A stretch of DNA of 64,000 nucleotides from Plectosphaerella cucumerina (GCA_020746995.1 JAGPXD010000003.1:5208001-5272000), one strand, 5' to 3'; shown: positions 49,521 through 60,560, counted from the stretch's first letter. A program made the numbers and translations. The notes: generated by a model not told the origin, from the letters alone.

Positions 49521-50192
49521 GTCGGCGAAAGCTTCGGTCTCATGGAGAACGAGGGCGATACGAATAGAATCATCAACGCCATCGATGAAAGCATCAGCTA
49601 CGGCTCGTATGCTGGCCTCTTTCCATGGATACACAGCTGGGTTGGGTTCTGGGGAACCTACCTGGATTTGAGCCGTCTGTCAATATTATCGTGACTTTTG
49701 TCAACAACCGCATCAAAGCCCGTGAGAAGGGTGGTAGCGAGAGAACCGACGACTTCGTCGCCAAGCTACTCAGTTTGGAGGAATCTGGGAAAAATACACG
49801 ACACGACACCTTCAATGCTTGCGCCCAAAACATCGCCGCCGGCTCAGACACAACCGCAATTGCACTTTCCAGCGCTGTCTACCATCTTGCCAAGAATGCA
49901 GATGTACTCGCAAGACTACGGGAAGAGCTCGAAACCGCCCAGTCGTCAGGACAGGCGTCCGACCCCATCATCTTCAAGGAAGCCCAGAAGCTACCATATC
50001 TTCAAGCTGTCATCCTGGAAGCTCTGCGAATTCACCCTGCAGTTGGCCAGCCCATGACCCGTGTGGTCCCTTCGGGAGGTGCTATGATTTCTGGATTCTA
50101 CTTTCCCGCTGGGGTATGTTATCAAGAGAATCCTAGGTGAATGTGAGTGGATGACAATACTAACAGTCTATAGGCGGAAGTGGGCGTGAACT
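49521..50192 (+). pseudogene. Cytochrome P450 relic, truncated at both ends and frameshifted
   Basis: After a TTTAG acceptor the sequence encodes GESFGLMENEGDTNRI, SYGSYAGLFPWIHSW, then a one-base frameshift near 49645-49660, then a good P450 core. This comprises RTDDFVAKLLSLEESGK, the I-helix oxygen-binding motif AAGSDTT, and the K-helix ExxR in ILEALRIHP. An intron at 50114-50173 (GTATGT...CTATAG) leads to AEVGVN, after which homology stops. Both the first about 200 residues and the entire C-terminal region with the Cys haem ligand are missing, so it cannot be an active P450. What follows (50193-50660) is unrelated and probably marks an insertion or recombination breakpoint. It is the third member of the hydrolase/monooxygenase neighbourhood, suggesting a decaying pathway. 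Confidence 0.8.
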
Positions 50193-50776
50193 ATACAAAC
50201 TCTAATAACCCAGGACCGACGCTTGCTATAGTGAGAAGATTAAGGCGAATCTCGAGGTGGGACATGCCGATTGCAGGGATAGGGCATTGGCGTTTAAAGC
50301 ACCTACCTTAGGAACACTAAGCGCGGGCCCCCGAACTTTGCCCTTCACACACTTCGAGTATGGCGTCTTCTGATACAGCACTGGTTATATTCAAGGGGGC
50401 TTTGGTTTAGTTGTACTTGCTTCCGGGAAAGTACGGTATTCTGTGTCCCCAGCCACAATCCCGACTTCAAATTTACTCACGTTTCTCAGTTAGCATATAT
50501 AAAGGTGCCTAGCCCAACGATAAGGGGCGTTTGAGGCATGTTTAGGTGGCTGAGGTGGGTGTCTAGGCAAAGGGAGTTGGTCACTCAGCCTTCGCAGCCG
50601 CAGCCTAGTCCAGGGAAGGACTGGCAGCAACCTAGAGACACGAGTCTGAGGTAGTGGGTTGAACTGAATGTGAAGTCCCTATCCACTAGCACAGAAAGAG
50701 CGATAGCTGATGTGCCGATGAAGTTGCTTCTCGTTTATGGGACTATTATCGATAAACTGTCAAGCCACACGCCTCT
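50193..50776. other. Breakpoint region 3' of the P450 relic
   Basis: About 580 nt with no coding signal and no clear transposon terminal repeats. It begins exactly where the P450 homology ends. Confidence 0.4.
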
Positions 50777-50846
50777 CGGAAAACGCCTTTCGGAAAACGC
50801 CTTTCGGAAAACGCCTTTCGGAAAACGCCTTTCGGAAAACGCCTTT
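50777..50846. repeat. Minisatellite, 14-bp unit x5
   Basis: Five perfect tandem copies of CGGAAAACGCCTTT. Within each unit AAACG and CGCCTTT-type parts are nearly complementary (AAAACGCCTTT), so strands can form small hairpins. It lies 75 nt past the 3' end of the membrane-protein gene on the opposite strand. Confidence 0.95.
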
Positions 50847-50920
50847 GGTTCTTTTTCAAAAACTATGCTCCTCTTTTCAACAGTCTGAAAGAAACTGGAT
50901 GAAATTTTATACTTTTGCTA

Positions 50921-51941
50921 CTAGTTTTTATTTATATCTGATAACTTTACTTCCGGTAGCCTCTCTATCTCGACAACAACTGGCTTGGGCAGATCTGTCT
51001 TGCTCTCGGCATCCAAGCTGAAAGCATGCTGCGACGGAGGCTGATTATTGCTACCGCGGCCATACCACCTGAATGTCTTGGCCGTGTCGGAACATGCATC
51101 TGGAGAGTAGGGCTCTTCGTCCAGGAAGATGTTGAAGGGCAGGATCTGCGACATGCGGTGCCTGCTGAGCTTATCGAGAGCTGCCTTGAAGTCGTCCAGA
51201 ATGATACTGTCCGTGAAGCACTTGAAGACAAAGGCGAACTTCCAAAAGGGGTTGATGACGCCGATGGGGACGACGGGGGTGACGGAGAGGAGGTCGACGA
51301 TGATGCAGACGCAGCTGATGGTCATGCACGTGAGGAGGATGCCGAAGCGCGGGGAGACCTTGATGATGGTGACGAGGCCGAGCTCGTAGCGGTACCTGAT
51401 GTTCCAGAAGAGGTTGAGGATGGTGAAGATCCACCAGGGGTCGCGGAAGAGGGCCTCGTAGGGCCGCGTGGCGGCGAAGAGGGCGTGGTTGTTGCCGTTG
51501 AAGAAGACAAAGTTTGCGTAAATCTCGAGGACCCAGTAGGGCTGGACTAGGAGGACGCTGCCAATGTAGAGGTAGCTGCCGCGCTTGCCGAGGAAGGGCT
51601 TGCACTTCATCCAGGCAATGACATTGTGGAGGGTCCAGGAGGCGAGGAGGAAGATGACGGTCGTCGAGAGGAACCAGCCGTAGACGGGGGGGTCGAAGAA
51701 GATGAAGAACCCGTTGGGGACGGCGAGGATCAACTACAGTAGTCAGCAGGGGAGATGCGAAGTGGTTTTGGTGTGGACTGACCTCGATCAGGATGAGCTT
51801 GTGCAGCAGGATGTGTCGGCGCATGTTGGCCAGGGTGATGCCCATCATGATGATGAGGGCACCGACCATGAAGCCCTGCGACCATGCCTCGAGGGTGACC
51901 CTGTCGATGGCCGTCGGCTTGGACTGCTCCGCCAACGCCAT
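50921..51941 (-). CDS. Polytopic integral membrane protein, unknown function
   Basis: Two exons, 51783-51941 and 50921-51733, with a 49-nt intron (GTCAGT, CTGAC branch, CTGTAG). The splice gives HKLILIELILAVPNGFFIFF in one helix. The product is 323 residues. Hydrophobic segments suggest seven helices: about residues 24-43, 50-70, 76-98, 112-135, 150-170, 185-205 and 215-235. It ends with a hydrophilic C-terminal tail of about 80 residues. Conserved-looking loops are MKCKPFLGKRGSYLYIG and WNIRYRYELGLVTIIKVSPR. Related unnamed membrane proteins are widespread in Sordariomycetes; I know of no function. Length and helix number recall small fungal membrane cyclases, but I see no diagnostic acidic pair and do not claim it. 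Confidence 0.78.
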
Positions 51942-52739
51942 AAAGGAAATCTTTTACCGGGGCTGGCTCTGGGGACGGGAAGCACAGAAGGAAAAATTTG
52001 GTTTAAGGGGCTAGATCCTGAGGAGACTCTCTCCTATACAGGGTTCGGCGCAGTCTGGCTGATCATGCCACGCACCGAAGACCTGACGATGGCAGCATAA
52101 TCCTCAGGGTCAGGCACGATACCGAAAAGTGCGGGGAATCGGGTCACTTTAATACCAGATTTTATCCATACATGTATGTCACCTCATGGCCGAGGAAACA
52201 GACGAGTCCGCTACTGCACCCCGCTCATGCGTCCAGGATTGAGGATGGCGTTAGTCTTTCCTGTTCCTCCGTTTTTCAGCTTGGCGACTGCAGGTAGGGG
52301 GCACGGGATGAGATGGGATGGGATGGTGCTAAAAGCCAGCACTATTGGGCTACTTATGCATGCTACCTACTAGTAGGGGCTGATCAGTGCGGGGGGAGGG
52401 CAGGTCACGCAGTCACTTCCGGGGAGATCGCTAAGGCTCTGGGGTAAGCCAAACTTGGTACATGTAGCTCCAACGGCCAGACTAGACCAGTACAGAACAA
52501 GTACAGCGTGGTGGTGCAGCTGCCTAGTACAATCACACCGAGGGCGTGCGCTGGAATATGCACGAGAGACAACAACCCCTGTTCCTACGGTACTATTTGA
52601 CAAGGACCACCGGCACTAAGCAGCAAGCTGGTCCGGTCCACATGTATCACCTCGGCCAGTATCTTATGTTGCCAACGGTCTGCAAACCCATCCATCTGTC
52701 CATCATCCAAGAGCGGTCAAGAGAGCTTCACGTGGCCGA
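51942..52739. other. Upstream region of the membrane protein; 3' side of the GH32 gene
   Basis: About 800 nt. Short direct repeats GGGATGAGATGGGATGGGATGG near 52307-52326 (described in pieces: GGGATG units). No CATC(C/G)GATG copy and no gene. Confidence 0.4.
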
Positions 52740-54779
52740 TCAACACCAGCTCGAGCCCAGCGGCGTCACCGAAGCAGCCTTGACGGCCACGCTGCCCTTC
52801 CCGCTGCCTTTGACGCTGATGCCCGTCGACTCCTTGTAGCGGGGGAACACCACCGCGGAGAACAGCGTGCCGTCACCCACAAACACCTCGAGCACTGATC
52901 TGTCCAGGAAAATGTCCAGATCCAGCTTCTCGGCCCCCTCCCCGTTGACGACCGCCTCCCACGTGCCGCTATCGGCGTACCCGCCCCTAGTGGTGTCGAG
53001 CTTAAGCGTGCGGCTTGCCACATTGTACGTGAGCAGCGTCGCCTCCGCGGCCGACTCGAACACGGAGACGGTTAACTCGGCGGCGTCCGTCGCCTTCAGG
53101 TCGAAGCTGAGCTTGACCCTGGCCGTGTTGGAGGACCCGAGAGTGCGCGCTTTCTGCTTGACCTTGAAGGCGCCATGCTTCTTCACCCGCCCGCTGGCGA
53201 GGCTGTCCAGCTCGGCGATGGGCCGGTGTCCTAGCCCGCCGTCCTCGCGGAGGAAGAGCTCGCGCGTGATGGACTGCTGGCCCGCCCAGCCGTTAGCCCG
53301 ACTGGGAAGCTTGTGCATGTCCCAGTTGGCCATCCAGGTGATGGCCAGGTTGCGCCCGGCCTCGTCCTTGTACCACTGCATCGCGTAGCTGGCAGGGCCG
53401 GCCTCGAGCAGCCCGCGCTTCTCGCTCGTGAAGATGGACCCGTTGTAGGAGCCGATTTCATACCACCCGCGGGCGGACGCGCCGTAAAAGAGAACCCACT
53501 TGTCCTCGAGGGGGAAGAAGTTCGGGCACTCCCAGAGAGGCGAGACGCGATCGTCGCCCTCGTACATGACCCCGGCGTGGGACCAGTTAAAGGGGCTGCC
53601 ATCCTCGGAGTGCAGGAGCCGGACCTGACCGACCTTTTCGTTGGTCGCGCCAGCAACCAGCTTCCACGAGTCATCGGTCGGATTGTAGAAGACCTTGGGG
53701 TCCCGGAAGAAGGCGGCCTCCCCCTTGGGGGGCCCGTCGACGACCGGGTTGTTCGGGTACAGCTCAAAGTGGACGCCGTCCTTGCTGCTGGCGACGTCGA
53801 TCGTCTCGCTTGTTGCGTTGGGCCAGACCGCTGGATCCGTAAACTCGGTGAAGACGAGATGCAGCTCATCGTCGTGCACCATGGCGCTGCCCGTGAACCG
53901 CCCGGACACGTCGCCGGCCTTGCTCGCCTTCTTGGGGGTCAGCGCCACAGGGAGCTCGCGCCAGTGCACGGCATCGGTGCTCTCGGCGTGCGCCCAGTGC
54001 ATCGGGCCCCAGAAGGGCGAGTACGGGTGGTATTGGCTGAAGAGGTGGTGCTTGCCCTTCCACTGCACAAGGCCGGCCGGGTCGTTGATCCAGCCTTGAT
54101 AGGGGGTGTAGTGGTACTGCGGACGCAGAGGGTCCTGCGCGTACAGCCAGCAGGCGTCGTCGCTGCCCGCCTCGGGCTGGTTGGCCTGGCCGATGACGTT
54201 GAACGTCAAACCTGGGCCTTGGCGAAGAGCGTCGGGGCCGATGCGCAGGTCGTCAAAGGAGATATGGGCCCAGCCTGCCGCGGTGCTCGAGTCGTGGAGC
54301 ATCACGTAGACTTGCTCGCCAAACCACGCGCTTGTGTCCCAAACGATGCGGACAAAGGAGACGTGGTCGAAGCCCGTCTGTTTCAGGAGGATGGTGTCAT
54401 CACTCGCGCGGACGAGAGCCGCGAAGAGATTCTCCGGGTCATAGCCTCCGCTGATGAGGAAGCTCAGGTGCTTCTCGGCACGGAAGCGGCCGGACCGGAG
54501 TCTGCCAACCGCTTGCTCGCCTGCGTTCTCCCAGCCCCTGATATAGTACTTGCCGTCAGGGTTGAAGCGGTCACCTTCCCAGTCCACGACTGACTTGTTG
54601 CCAAAGGCGTCGCCGTCGATGACCTCCCAGCCCCTGAGGTCTCCGGTCTCAAAGCTGAGGTTGATGGGCTTAGACTTGCCGCCAGCCGCGCGGTCGTCAA
54701 GGAAGGGTCCGGCGAGGACATTGGAGGCGGTTACGGCCATCAGGACCATCTTGAAAAGACGTTGGTTGGTGACAGTCAT
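52740..54779 (-). CDS. Secreted GH32 fructan hydrolase with N-terminal CBM66-like module
   Basis: 679 residues, single exon, from the ATG at 54779. Residues 1-24 form a signal peptide (MVLMAVTASNVLAG core). Residues about 38-185 are a beta-sandwich module with NLSFETGDLRGWEVIDGDAFG, LSFLISGGYDPE, VWDTSAWFGEQ and GWAHISFDDL, strongly resembling the levan-binding CBM66-type domain that accompanies bacterial levanases. The catalytic five-blade propeller follows: nucleophile Asp233 in GWINDPAG, Asp360 in FRDPKVF (transition-state stabiliser) and acid/base Glu417 in WECPNFF. The C-terminal beta-sandwich ends with LDIFLDRSVLEVFV, typical of GH32. It should release fructose from levan, inulin or sucrose outside the cell. 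An MFS sugar transporter is divergent from it. Confidence 0.92.
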   Translation of the reverse strand: MTVTNQRLFKMVLMAVTASNVLAGPFLDDRAAGGKSKPINLSFETGDLRGWEVIDGDAFGNKSVVDWEGDRFNPDGKYYIRGWENAGEQAVGRLRSGRFRAEKHLSFLISGGYDPENLFAALVRASDDTILLKQTGFDHVSFVRIVWDTSAWFGEQVYVMLHDSSTAAGWAHISFDDLRIGPDALRQGPGLTFNVIGQANQPEAGSDDACWLYAQDPLRPQYHYTPYQGWINDPAGLVQWKGKHHLFSQYHPYSPFWGPMHWAHAESTDAVHWRELPVALTPKKASKAGDVSGRFTGSAMVHDDELHLVFTEFTDPAVWPNATSETIDVASSKDGVHFELYPNNPVVDGPPKGEAAFFRDPKVFYNPTDDSWKLVAGATNEKVGQVRLLHSEDGSPFNWSHAGVMYEGDDRVSPLWECPNFFPLEDKWVLFYGASARGWYEIGSYNGSIFTSEKRGLLEAGPASYAMQWYKDEAGRNLAITWMANWDMHKLPSRANGWAGQQSITRELFLREDGGLGHRPIAELDSLASGRVKKHGAFKVKQKARTLGSSNTARVKLSFDLKATDAAELTVSVFESAAEATLLTYNVASRTLKLDTTRGGYADSGTWEAVVNGEGAEKLDLDIFLDRSVLEVFVGDGTLFSAVVFPRYKESTGISVKGSGKGSVAVKAASVTPLGSSWC

Positions 54780-56284
54780 GATGCTTTCGGGGTTGATTCC
54801 GGAGGAGAAGGGGGGAGGAAACAAAAGAGGTGATCTGAGCAGCTGAGTGCGGTGTTGCTGAGCTTCAAGTTGGCTTGATAGTCGCCAGAAGAGATGGCGA
54901 CAGAGGAGGAGCAATAATGTGCCAGGACGACCCGACTTATGTACAGCTATCCTCGGCGTTTCACTCGACGCCGGCCCCGGTGTTGATGGCTCTCTTGCGG
55001 ACTTGCAGAACCTCAAGAGACGCAATAGAAGAAGCCTCTCCCCATACTCCATACTCCATGCTCCAGAATCATATCGGGGAAGACCGAAAGGCTGAAGTCT
55101 GCGCTCTGTGCTGGTGTGGCATCCGCCCCACGGGGTCAACCCCAAGTGAGTGTGAAGCACGGCCATGTTGATCTTCATCACCAAGCACGAAGCTACGAAG
55201 CCTACACTCTCACCTCGGCTCCATGCCTCTATTCTCAACTGCCAAAGCAGGTTAGGTCCGGGGACGCCGCTGCGTTGGAGAGGAGGAGGAGGCCAAGGCC
55301 ACTGAAACAGATTTCGACCGGTTTTGAACTAAGGCAGCCACGATATCAAACCAGGCCCGCATGAGCTATTTTATGGGAGGCAGAGGAGATATGTCGCGCG
55401 CCGTGAAGCATCCCAGGATCTTGGGGAGAAGGAAGGCCCCCCCTCTCAATGGCAGTCACGGACTCGGAGGCTGCACCGCACCGACTAAGAGGTCGCCGTT
55501 CGTAGGGCAAGTAGCATCGACTGTGGGGTCATCGTTGGCCATTCCTTCTAGAACGGCGCTAGAACGTGCCGAGGGGCGGAGTTTCTTCCAACTTTTCAAC
55601 GTCCACGCCCACGTCCCCGTCCTCGCACACCCCTGATGATGTGATGATTCTCCTACCATCACTCGAGGCATCCTGGTACACCTGCATCTTAGAGGCACTT
55701 TCGTCTGCTCTAGTTCCACAGCTAGTGGCTCCCAACCCCCAATTACGGAACAGAGCTTCTAGAAGGTTGCTGCGGGCTTCGTGGTGGTCCGACAAGATGC
55801 ACGAAACGCCGGCAACACCCCGCGCGGGACCCCGACCTTGAACTGGCTGGCCAACGGGCGCAACTCTGCGCCCAACAGCGGGGCATCGCCTGGCAGTAAC
55901 GGCGCTGGGAAGGCATGGGGGATCGTATCAGTAATCATCCCACGCAGCCTCCAGCCATAATTCAGCGAGAGTATTCCCGTGCCCCAAGTGGAGGTGCATG
56001 CCGGAGGGCTCGGTCACATTCGGCCTCGAGTTGACCATCCCCGTCTTCCAAAACCCACTACTGGCTCCACGCATCCTACCGCACAGCGCGTATCTTGAAG
56101 CCACTGCAGTCTGCAACGAGATGGGGACACGATGCTAGGTGCTGAATCTCCAGGGAGGCATGGTCGTCGTCTCAATGCACGTCCCTCGGCGAAACCGACA
56201 CTCACAATGCCGTCTGGTTGACTTGACAAGTACGTTGCGATGACAGTGAGATAAATTCCATGTGAAGAACGCGAGCCTGTGATG
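54780..56284. promoter_or_regulatory. Divergent promoter region, GH32 / sugar transporter
   Basis: About 1.5 kb between the GH32 start (minus) and the transporter TATA box. A TATA-like TACATAAG (minus strand) lies near 54937-54944. Short frames inside lack domains. Shared space is compatible with co-regulation of hydrolase and uptake, but no specific operator is recognised. Confidence 0.45.
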
Positions 56285-56293
56285 TATATAAAG
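56285..56293 (+). promoter_or_regulatory. TATA box of the sugar transporter gene
   Basis: TATATAAAG about 145 nt upstream of the ATG at 56438. It is the strongest TATA box in the window. Confidence 0.6.
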
Positions 56294-56437
56294 CACACCG
56301 AGGGATCCGTCTCGTTGTGGTTGAAGAGTCCAAGCAAGTCTAGTGAGCATCATCACTTCCAGTTTTCATCTCACTACCTATCGCCTGATTCCATACTTGG
56401 CATTCGCCGCCAATTCTGCGTGGCTACTCTGCACACA

Positions 56438-58280
56438 ATGGGCCTCCTCAACACCCTCTCTCTGACCGGTCCACCCGAAGAGGCCGGCAAGGCATGGCCT
56501 GCCATCGCCGTCGGCCTGTTCGCCGCCTTTGGTGGTGTCCTATTCGGGTATGATCACTTCCAACTACGACTTCAACCCCCCTGACCTCCTGGCCTGCTCA
56601 CGCATTATGTCTGGGTGTACAGATACGACACTGGAACTATCAGCGGCATCCTGGCCATGCCCTACTGGCAGCGCCTCTTCAGCACAGGCTACGTCGATGC
56701 CTTGGGAAACCCCAATATTAACCCATCCGAGGAGTCGGCCATTGTGTCCATCCTGTCCGCCGGCACCTTTTTCGGCGCTCTCTTATCACCTTTCCTCGCC
56801 GATTACGTCGGCCGCCGCATGGGTCTTCTCCTCTCTACCTGGGTCTTCAACCTAGGCGTCGTCCTTCACACTGTTGCTACGTCAATCCCTCTCTTTCTAG
56901 CCGGCCGTTTCTTCGCCGGACTCGGCGTCGGTCTGATCTCTGCCATGAGTAAGTGCCTACGCAACAACAAATTCCACATGGCCATATCGCTAACATAAAC
57001 ACCTCGACAGTTCCCCTCTACCAGTCCGAGACCGCCCCGAAATGGATCCGAGGCTTCATCGTGGGAGCCTATCAGTGGGCCATCACCATTGGCCTGCTCC
57101 TCGCAGCCGTCATTAACAACGCTACCGCGCAACGCGACGACACGGGCTCCTACCGTATCCCCATCGCCATCCAGCTCGCCTGGTCCCTTATTCTTTTCGG
57201 GGGAATGGCCGTGCTCCCCGAGACCCCTCGCTTCCTGATCAAAAAGGACAACGCGGAAAAGGCAGCAAAGGCCCTGAGCCGCCTTCGAAGACTTCCCACG
57301 GACCACGAGGCTATCGTCGCCGAGCTGGCCGAGGTCCACGCCAACCACGAGTTCGAGATGCGAATTGGCCAGGGAACCTACATGGACTGCTTCAAGCCTC
57401 CTATCCTGAAGAGGCAGCTCACCGGCATGGGTCTGCAGGCTCTGCAGCAGCTCACTGGTAAGTACAGAAAAAAAGCACACTCGCTCCGGGGACGGTCGGG
57501 TAGGGCAACTAAACGGATCTTAATGCTGACTTAGCTCTTCCAAAAGGCATCAACTTCATATTCTACTACGGCACAAAGTACTTTGAGAACTCGGGCGTTG
57601 CTAGCGGCTTCACCGTCCAGATGATCACTTCAGCCATCAACGTGACCTCGACGCTGCCCGGCATGTACGCCGTGGACAAATGGGGCCGCCGCCCCCTTCT
57701 CCTCTGGGGCGCTATCGGAATGTGCGTCTCGCAGCTCATCGTGGCCGTCTGCGGCACCATCTCGGCCGGCCAGCACGACAACGGCGAGATGTTTGTCAAG
57801 AACCTCGGGGGCCAAAAGGCCGCCGTCGCCTTTGTGTGCGTCTACATCTTTTTCTTCGCGTCCACCTGGGGGCCCCTCGCCTGGGTCGTCACAGGCGAGA
57901 TCTTCCCGCTCAAGACGCGCGCAAAGTCCCTCAGCATCACTACTGCCACCAACTGGCTCCTGAACTGGGCCATTGCCTACTCGACCCCCTACCTTGTCAA
58001 CTATGGCGACGGCTATGCCAATCTTCAGTCCAAGATCTTCTTCGTCTGGTTTGGCGCGTGCTTCCTCTGCGTCCTCTTCGTCTGGCTCATGATCTACGAG
58101 ACAAAGGGTCTCAGCCTCGAGCAAATCGACCAGCTCTACGAGGAGGTCTCTGATGCGCGCAAGTCTGCGGCTTGGAAGCCGACAGCTTCCCGGGACCACG
58201 GCGGCAAGGTCGAGGACAGCCCGGCTGGAGTGCAGGAGACGGAGGACAACACGGTGGTCAACCTTGAGAAGAAGGCATGA
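56438..58280 (+). CDS. MFS sugar/H+ symporter (hexose transporter family)
   Basis: Four exons: 56438-56547, 56623-56948, 57011-57457 and 57547-58280. Introns are 75, 62 and 89 nt and all phases agree, giving 538 residues. I used the acceptor at 57546 because it yields the canonical QQLTGINFIFYYGT. Twelve hydrophobic segments are apparent. Sugar-porter signatures are GGVLFGYDTGTISGI (TM1), DYVGRRMG (loop 2-3), PETPRFLIKK (after TM6), QQLTGINFIFYYG (TM7), DKWGRRPLL (loop 8-9), TWGPLAWVVTGEIFPLKTR (TM10) and YETKGLSLEQID (C-terminus). This is a plasma-membrane hexose or disaccharide transporter. Its divergent partner is the secreted GH32 enzyme, so fructose or a small fructan is the likely cargo (inference). 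Confidence 0.93.
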
Positions 58281-59109
58281 AGCGTTGGCTCGTGACTTGC
58301 ACAAGGGAGCGGCCACCGCGTCGGTCACTCCTTGGGACGCATTTCGAACAGTCTCTCGCGGTTTTTAGGGGGCTCCCATCGGCTTCAACAAGACATTCAA
58401 CTGATCTTTTTGGGTGTGGTATAAGCGAGGACATTAGGTAGACTTGGAAAGGGCTTCTTCTTCAACAGGAGAGTAAAGTTAGAAGGGGAGACAAGGATTC
58501 GAATTAGATGATGTTTTCTGTTTAGCTTGACTATGAATATTCTAGAATACCAGAATTATATTCCTGTAATGCGGGTTCAAGTTTTTGGAGTCTATGGAAT
58601 CAACCAGCTTGAGTAGGGCTAACCGATGGAGGGCAGCTGTCCGCTCTAGCCGCTGTTGGTGTTGAGGTGAGGGACTGTCGAGGGGGGAAGGAGAAAGAAT
58701 GATATGGGTAGAAGAAACTGACGATGAGTAAAGAGTCAAAGTATAGACGAACATACGGGGGGCCGGGACGTAGGTAGCTAATATGTCTCGACTCAGCGAG
58801 GGTCTCAACCCATTAAGGTTAGTCAATCACTACGCCCGGTAGGTCAACAACAGGTTGGAGCCAAGCCAGCGAGTATCCTTGCCTGTCTGTCTGGACGGGG
58901 TAGGGCGTCTTGCTTAATTGACCCGCCCTCTTATAAGCGAGAACGCACCAATCGATCCTTCTACCGAAGACTTTGCGGCCTGGGAGAGGAATGATCTGCA
59001 ACAGCTCTGAAATCAGTACGAGAGTTCACGCCAGACAAACAGTTCGAGCCACTCTCAAACCAAGCAGATAGATGCCAAGATCCAGAGCATCAGACACGAG
59101 CTTTCGGCC
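58281..59109. other. Region 3' of the transporter
   Basis: About 830 nt. Presumed 3' untranslated sequence followed by unassigned DNA; no gene recognised. Confidence 0.4.
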
Positions 59110-59400
59110 ATGACCGTGCAGAAGCGCAGGGAGGAATATTTCCGGCACTTAGAGTGTTCTTGGAGAAGGGTTCGCTGTGACAGGCAGATCCCGTGCGCAA
59201 GCTGTCGACCATGGAAGGAAATTCATACGGGCCCGCGACCCTGCCCCTTTTCCTATCGTATGAGGTATAATATCATGGTAGATCGTAGATATCGTGTGAG
59301 CGACATAGCCCCTCAAATGCCGAGATGCGCTCTACTCCATCTCACACCCTACCACGCCCCTACACAGAGGAAACGCTTGAACCTTAGCCTCCTCCGCTAA
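59110..59400 (+). pseudogene. Zn2Cys6-like relic
   Basis: A 96-codon frame containing ECSWRRVRCDRQIPCASC, PWKEIHTGPRPC, which closely follows the second half of a Zn2Cys6 cluster (C-x6-C-x5-C-x2-C...C). The first Cys position is a His and the protein ends soon after, with no middle homology region. It lies at the edge of the AT-rich island. It is probably a fragment of a regulator gene; a short functional protein is less likely. Confidence 0.4.
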
Positions 59401-59689
59401 TCCCGTAGCCGTGGAATCCTTTTATAGCATCGTCGACTTTATCTGGAAGTTTCTGAGAATACCGGGAGGGGGGCTTGACTCAATGACGCAAGGTTCTGGA
59501 GTGGAGGAACGGTTGACTTCTGCAACAACACAACTATTTTACATGTCATGTCCTTGACCACAGCTATTGCCCTTTACCAGACGTTACATTTGATCCATCT
59601 GCCAGTGTCGTGGCAATTTCATGAAGAGACATATGATTCGAGGTGATGGTTCGAAGACCTTGATGAGTGAAGTGTTGAGCGACTCTGTT
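59401..59689. other. Transition zone into the AT-rich island
   Basis: About 290 nt of intermediate composition, nothing recognisable. Confidence 0.35.
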
Positions 59690-60560
59690 AAATAAGGACG
59701 GTGAACCCTTAGTCGAGGCTATATAGGATAGCCTTAGTCGCGATAGTATTGGTGAGTCTCGGTAAGGATGTGATCTGTATACCGGTCGTGAGGTAGTCGG
59801 TCGGGAAAGTCTACGTCTAATTAGCTTACCGTTTAAAGTCGATATACCTAATTAAGTTATAGTCGTAAATACTTAATCTAATTAGATTTATATTACGTAT
59901 CTAATTAGATCAATAGTTTTAATTAAGTCTCTAATTAGATATAAGGTAAAATATCTTATTTCGCTACCTAATCTAGCCTGTCTGTTATATATATATCTAA
60001 TTAAGTCTGTAACGACGTCCTAAAAAATTTCTCCTACTAAAAACCTAGTTAGTATAAAGTTAATTAGCCCCGCACTACTATAGTATACTACTATATAGTA
60101 ATAGTATCGTTACTTATCGGGGTTAAGGATAAGTAGTAGTAGTTACCGAGAAGGCTGGTATATATAGTCTATATAATTAGAAGATACGTTAGCCCTAACT
60201 AGGCTACTTAGGTAGAATAGCTACGGATAATTACTTAGAGATAGAAAGAGAATATAGTGTTTTCGGGGATAGGTCTCCTGGGAGAAAATAGTACCTAGTA
60301 TCTCTAGTGTACCGTTTCTATCTATATAGTAGAGCCTCTAATATTGAGCTTAAGGATAAGTGAGGGCTAAGTACTCTAAGTATATCGGCTAGTAGTAAGT
60401 TAGTATACTTCTTAAAGGGTAGGTACGGGAGATAGTATTAATAACTATATCTTAGGGCTAAGGCTTCTAGCCGAGCCACCCCCTATAGATATTCCTTAAT
60501 CGACTTATTATTAACTAAAGGAGAGGGAAAGGGGGAGGCCGTAGGAAATAACGATTTTTA
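59690..60560. mobile_element. AT-rich, RIP-like island (mutated repeat remnant)
   Basis: Roughly 870 nt of strikingly TA-rich sequence (TAATTA, TATATA, CTAGTTAG), sharply bounded against GC-rich genes on both sides and with stops in all frames. In filamentous ascomycetes such blocks are usually transposons degraded by repeat-induced C-to-T mutation. The palindrome TCTAATTAGA occurs at 59877-59886, 59900-59909 and 59930-59939, spaced 23 and 30 nt. No transposase or reverse-transcriptase motif survives, so the element type cannot be named. Confidence 0.6.

Noticed and set aside
50670..50888. Open frame across the minisatellite
   Set aside because: It only translates the 14-bp repeat (a 14-residue period) and has no other coding feature.
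53313..54593. Long open frame (426 codons) on the plus strand
   Set aside because: Antisense to the GH32 gene, whose catalytic motifs are unmistakable. The antisense frame is Val/Gly/Asp-rich without motifs, an effect of GC-rich third codon positions.
57535..57546. Earlier acceptor (TTAG at about 57535) for transporter intron 3
   Set aside because: It would insert four residues into the conserved QQLTGINF motif; the later acceptor gives the canonical sequence.
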